A stretch of DNA of 64,000 bases from Comamonadaceae bacterium. GTDB lineage: Bacteria > Pseudomonadota > Gammaproteobacteria > Burkholderiales > Burkholderiaceae_C. A program made the translations under genes and the position numbers. The notes beneath the pieces are model-generated. The model searched no databases. It saw nothing but the letters and a program-made list of their open reading frames with translations, and was not told the DNA's origin. Positions 61,210-64,000 of the stretch are shown here, one piece after another (position 1 is the first letter of the stretch; every line of letters starts with the position of its first letter). The DNA is taken from positions 62,001 through 126,000 of the forward strand of contig CANFWV010000001.1 in the NCBI GenBank assembly GCA_947450695.1. The letters are read 5' to 3'.

Positions 61210-63395
61210 ACCAAGGTCATTCCACTATTTTTCAGTGGCACATTGCGTAAACGCTTGCCAGTGGCGCGGTAAATCGCGTTCAGCACAGCCGGTGCGGCCA
61301 CACAAATTGTGGGCTCGCCAATGCCGCCCCACTCTTTGCCACCACCTTCCAAGATAATGGTCTCAACCTTGGGCATCTGTGCGAGCCGGATTGAACCAAA
61401 GGTATCAAAGTTCTTTTGCTCGATTCTGCCGTTTTTAACAGTGCACTCTTGTTCGAACAACGCCGACAAGCCATAGACGAACGAGCCTGAAACTTGGCGT
61501 TTGATTTGCGCCGGATTCACCGCATAGCCGCAATCAGTCGCGGCAACAATACGATGAATCTTGACCTTGGTGCCATCAGTCACCGACAACTCGCAAGCAG
61601 CCGCCACATAACTGCCAAAAGCCATCATCTGCGCAACACCACGAAACACGCCGGGCGCAGCAGGCTTGGTCCAACCTATGCCATCGGCCACGGCATTCAA
61701 TACTGCGAGATTACGCGGAAACTTGCCCATGTACTTGCGACGAAACTCAACCGGATCCATACCGGCTGTTTCGGCAAGTTCATCCATAAAACATTCAACG
61801 AATATCGCATTTTGATTCACATTCACACCGCGCCAAAAGCCTGGTGGAATGTGCGGATTGCGCATAGCGTGTTCCATCAACTGGTTGGGGAACTCGTAAC
61901 CAAAAGCATGCTCGCCGCCATCAAAAACACCTTGAAAGGCCAGCGCATCACGACCTTTTTGTGCAGCAAGAACAGAGGGAAACACCGAGGCCAAAATCGA
62001 CTGACCGGACAAGCGCATGTGCAGACCTGTCAGATTTTTATCGGCATCAAACGAGCCTGTTAGCTTGCACATCATGATCGGATGGTAGCGCCCCTGAGTC
62101 ATGTCCTCTTCGCGCGTCCACATCAGTTTGATCGGCGTGCCTGGCATCTGCTTGGCGATGTTGACGGCTTGTGTGGTGTAGTCTTGAAACGCACCCCGCC
62201 GACCAAAGCCACCACCCAGATTGACTTTGTAGACTTCGCATTTTTCAGCAGCCAAGCCCGATGCCGCAATCACCGCAGCCAATGACGCTTCGCCGTCTTG
62301 AGTCGGAACCCAAGCTTCACATCGCTCAGGGGTCCATTTGGCCGTGGCGTTCATAGGTTCCATGGGCGCATGGTTCAGGTACGGGTAAAAGTAGGTGGCC
62401 TCCGTCTTTTTAACGGCGGCACTTAGCGCAACCTTGGTATCACCGCGCGTGTTGCCAACAAAAGCCTGTTCAGCGGTCAAGCCTTCCTCAAGAATCTTGG
62501 CAATAGAGGCACTGGATACTGACGCGTTCGGGCCTTCATCCCACACAATCTCAACTTTGTCCAGTGCGGTTTTAGCGATCCAAAATGTGTCAGCCACCAC
62601 GGCCACGGCCGTCTCCCCGACTTGCATGACTTTCTTGACGCCTTTGATAGCCGTCACTTTGCTGGCATCAAAGCTTTTGACCTTGCCACCAAACACAGGG
62701 CATTCTTTGATGTTCGCTACCAGCATGCCGGGCATCTTTAAATCAATACCGTAAACCTGTTTGCCGGTCACTTTGTCAGCATAGGTATCAATGCGGTTCA
62801 AAGGTTTGCCAATAATCTTCCAATCTTTAGGATCTTTGAGCGTGATGTCGGTGGGTACTGCGAGCTTTGAGGCTGCTGAGGCAACCTTTCCGAACGTGAC
62901 TTTGCGGCCACTGGGTTTGTGCGTGATCACGCTCTCTGCGGCAACACACTCGGCAACGGGAACTTTCCATTCGTCGGCGGCGGCTTGCACCAGCATCAAA
63001 CGTGCTGCGGCACCACCCTTGCGAACGTATTGCTCTGATGTGCGAATGCCACGACTACCGCCCGTCGAAAACGCACCCCAGACGCGCTTGCGTTTGAGGC
63101 TTTCACCCGGCGTAGGATATTCGACCGTGACTCTTTTCCAGTCGCATTCGAGTTCTTCAGCCACCAGTTGGGCCAAGCCTGTGATGGTGCCTTGCCCCAT
63201 CTCTGAGCGTACGACGCGGACGATAACCGTGTCGTCAGGCTTGATCACTACCCAGGCACCGATCTCGGGGGTGGACTCAGCGGCTTGTGCTGAGCTCATA
63301 AAAGACATTTGGATACCAAGGGCCAAGCCAGTGCTGACAGCGGTGGTACCCACCACAAAATGACGACGTGAAAGATTTGGGACGCGTGCGTTCAT
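61206..63395 (-). CDS. Periplasmic molybdenum hydroxylase, molybdopterin-binding subunit (IorB-like)
   Basis: This 729-residue protein belongs to the xanthine dehydrogenase/aldehyde oxidase family, IorB subgroup. The start at 63395 has AAGGGG about eight bases upstream and opens a twin-arginine signal (LSRRHFVVGTTAVSTGLALG), so it folds with its cofactor before export. Molybdopterin-binding segments include GGGFGRRGAFQDYTTQAVNI (about 385-404), and the active-site glutamate is in WGGIGEPTICVAAPAVLNAI near the C-terminus. IorB relatives hydroxylate N-heteroaromatics or aldehydes with water and pass electrons to c-type cytochromes. Here the next gene, overlapping by four bases, is soxX. The substrate is unknown. 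Confidence 0.9.
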   Translation of the reverse strand: MNARVPNLSRRHFVVGTTAVSTGLALGIQMSFMSSAQAAESTPEIGAWVVIKPDDTVIVRVVRSEMGQGTITGLAQLVAEELECDWKRVTVEYPTPGESLKRKRVWGAFSTGGSRGIRTSEQYVRKGGAAARLMLVQAAADEWKVPVAECVAAESVITHKPSGRKVTFGKVASAASKLAVPTDITLKDPKDWKIIGKPLNRIDTYADKVTGKQVYGIDLKMPGMLVANIKECPVFGGKVKSFDASKVTAIKGVKKVMQVGETAVAVVADTFWIAKTALDKVEIVWDEGPNASVSSASIAKILEEGLTAEQAFVGNTRGDTKVALSAAVKKTEATYFYPYLNHAPMEPMNATAKWTPERCEAWVPTQDGEASLAAVIAASGLAAEKCEVYKVNLGGGFGRRGAFQDYTTQAVNIAKQMPGTPIKLMWTREEDMTQGRYHPIMMCKLTGSFDADKNLTGLHMRLSGQSILASVFPSVLAAQKGRDALAFQGVFDGGEHAFGYEFPNQLMEHAMRNPHIPPGFWRGVNVNQNAIFVECFMDELAETAGMDPVEFRRKYMGKFPRNLAVLNAVADGIGWTKPAAPGVFRGVAQMMAFGSYVAAACELSVTDGTKVKIHRIVAATDCGYAVNPAQIKRQVSGSFVYGLSALFEQECTVKNGRIEQKNFDTFGSIRLAQMPKVETIILEGGGKEWGGIGEPTICVAAPAVLNAIYRATGKRLRNVPLKNSGMTLV

Positions 63396-63405
63396 GTTGG
63401 ACCCC

Positions 63406-63858
63406 TTAGGCTTTTGCGACTGAATGGATGGCGGCGCGAACTTCTTGAAAGCTCCCGCAACGACAAATATTGGTGATCGCCGAGTCAATATCCGCATCGG
63501 TCGGCTTCGGTTTTCTAACCAGCAGATCAGTGACCGCCATCAGCATGCCTGATTGGCAAAAGCCACACTGGGGCACTTGATGATCGATCCAAGCCTGCTG
63601 CAATTTTGTCAGCTTGCCATTTTGGGCCAAACCTTCAATAGTTTTAATTTTTTTACCCACCGCAACGCTGACAGGCAAGACACATGAACGAACGGCAGCG
63701 CCATCCAGCATGACAGTACAAGCGCCACATTGCGCGATACCACACCCATATTTGGTGCCAGTTAAACCCAACTGTTCACGAATAACCCACAACAAAGGGG
63801 TGCTTGTGTCGACATCGACCCTGTGCGCCTTACCGTTAACCGTTAATTGAATCGCCAT
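63406..63858 (-). CDS. [2Fe-2S] subunit of a molybdenum hydroxylase (IorA/NicA-like)
   Basis: This 150-residue electron-transfer subunit binds two [2Fe-2S] clusters. The plant-ferredoxin-like cluster uses CGIAQCGACTVMLDG with a later cysteine (Cys39, 44, 47, 59); the second uses CGFCQSGM and CRCGSF (Cys98, 101, 132, 134). It passes electrons from the molybdopterin subunit, encoded ten bases downstream, to a cytochrome. The ATG at 63858 has AGGAG upstream; the TTG at 63861 is rejected. It has no signal peptide, so it is carried out by the Tat signal of its partner. It is the first gene of the operon in this window. Confidence 0.92.
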   Translation of the reverse strand: MAIQLTVNGKAHRVDVDTSTPLLWVIREQLGLTGTKYGCGIAQCGACTVMLDGAAVRSCVLPVSVAVGKKIKTIEGLAQNGKLTKLQQAWIDHQVPQCGFCQSGMLMAVTDLLVRKPKPTDADIDSAITNICRCGSFQEVRAAIHSVAKA

Positions 63859-64000
63859 CAAGAGACTCCTGAGAATAGTTATTGAACTTAGACTTCAATA
63901 TTATTGGTGTTACGAAGACTCCACAATCAAGGGTATGCCCTAGGGTTCAACAAAAAGGTGACTTTACTTTGGCCCGGATACTAGCCATGGTTGATATCTA
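63859..64000 (-). promoter_or_regulatory. Upstream region of the molybdenum hydroxylase/sox operon
   Basis: The 142 bases to the window end hold no gene in either strand that I can support. They contain the perfect palindrome CCCTAGGG (63938-63945), flanked by GGGTATG, and A/T-rich stretches near 63890 that could form a -10. No confident promoter can be called, and the regulator gene, if adjacent, lies outside the window. Confidence 0.3.

Overview
The window looks like chromosomal DNA of a betaproteobacterium in the order Burkholderiales, most likely family Comamonadaceae (Rhodoferax/Polaromonas-like). This is inferred from gene order (rimP-nusA-infB-rbfA-truB-typA, mltG-tmk-holB-tatD, guaB-guaA, ratA/smpB), two Bug/TctC-type receptors, a 'CCCCCTCGGGG...GCGTGGGGG' intergenic element of a kind I associate with this family, and the overall look of the proteins. 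No database search was possible. Genes are tightly packed: no gap exceeds about 270 bases, and I see no insertion sequence, prophage or CRISPR array.

Layout. 0-4.7 kb: the 3' part of tex, ompW behind a perfect FNR-type site, an HSL-type esterase and a thioesterase-acetyltransferase fusion. 4.7-10.9 kb: an NRDE protein and ygfZ on the minus strand, then mltG-tmk-holB-tatD and an exported ankyrin protein. 10.9-15.8 kb: a lipid/acyl-CoA cluster (two SDRs, acyl-CoA dehydrogenase, phosphotransferase) divergent from a GntR/FCD regulator with a FadR-type operator between them. 15.8-23.8 kb: a stress block (UspA overlapping a Pat-type acyl-CoA ligase/acetyltransferase, a DksA/TraR zinc finger protein, Hsp20, two more UspA proteins, a small membrane-anchor protein, large catalase), with FNR-type sites before two of its genes. 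23.8-36 kb: ldcA, a TadA-hydrolase fusion, a PaiB-type flavin protein, a DsbA-type protein, guaA, guaB, rnfH, ratA, smpB, an HIBCH-type hydratase, typA and truB. 36-42 kb: rbfA, infB, nusA, rimP. 42-47.6 kb: a YejABEF-type peptide ABC transporter ended by a strong terminator. 47.6-54.5 kb: fabI, a periplasmic Lig E-type DNA ligase, an Orn/Lys/Arg decarboxylase, nfeD-stomatin, a DUF2237 protein, tRNA-Ser(GGA) and an exported protein of unknown function.

54.5-64 kb is the accessory part. A NicC-like flavin monooxygenase and two TctC receptors lie downstream of a compact minus-strand operon. That operon holds a periplasmic molybdenum hydroxylase (IorA/IorB-type [2Fe-2S] and molybdopterin subunits) followed by soxX, soxY, soxZ, soxA and a flavocytochrome-c-sulfide-dehydrogenase-type flavoprotein. 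Almost every junction in it is a 4-base start/stop overlap. SoxY lacks the usual GGCGG tail and the flavoprotein lacks one of its two redox cysteines, so this is probably not a standard thiosulfate-oxidising Sox set. It is the best candidate here for an undescribed system.
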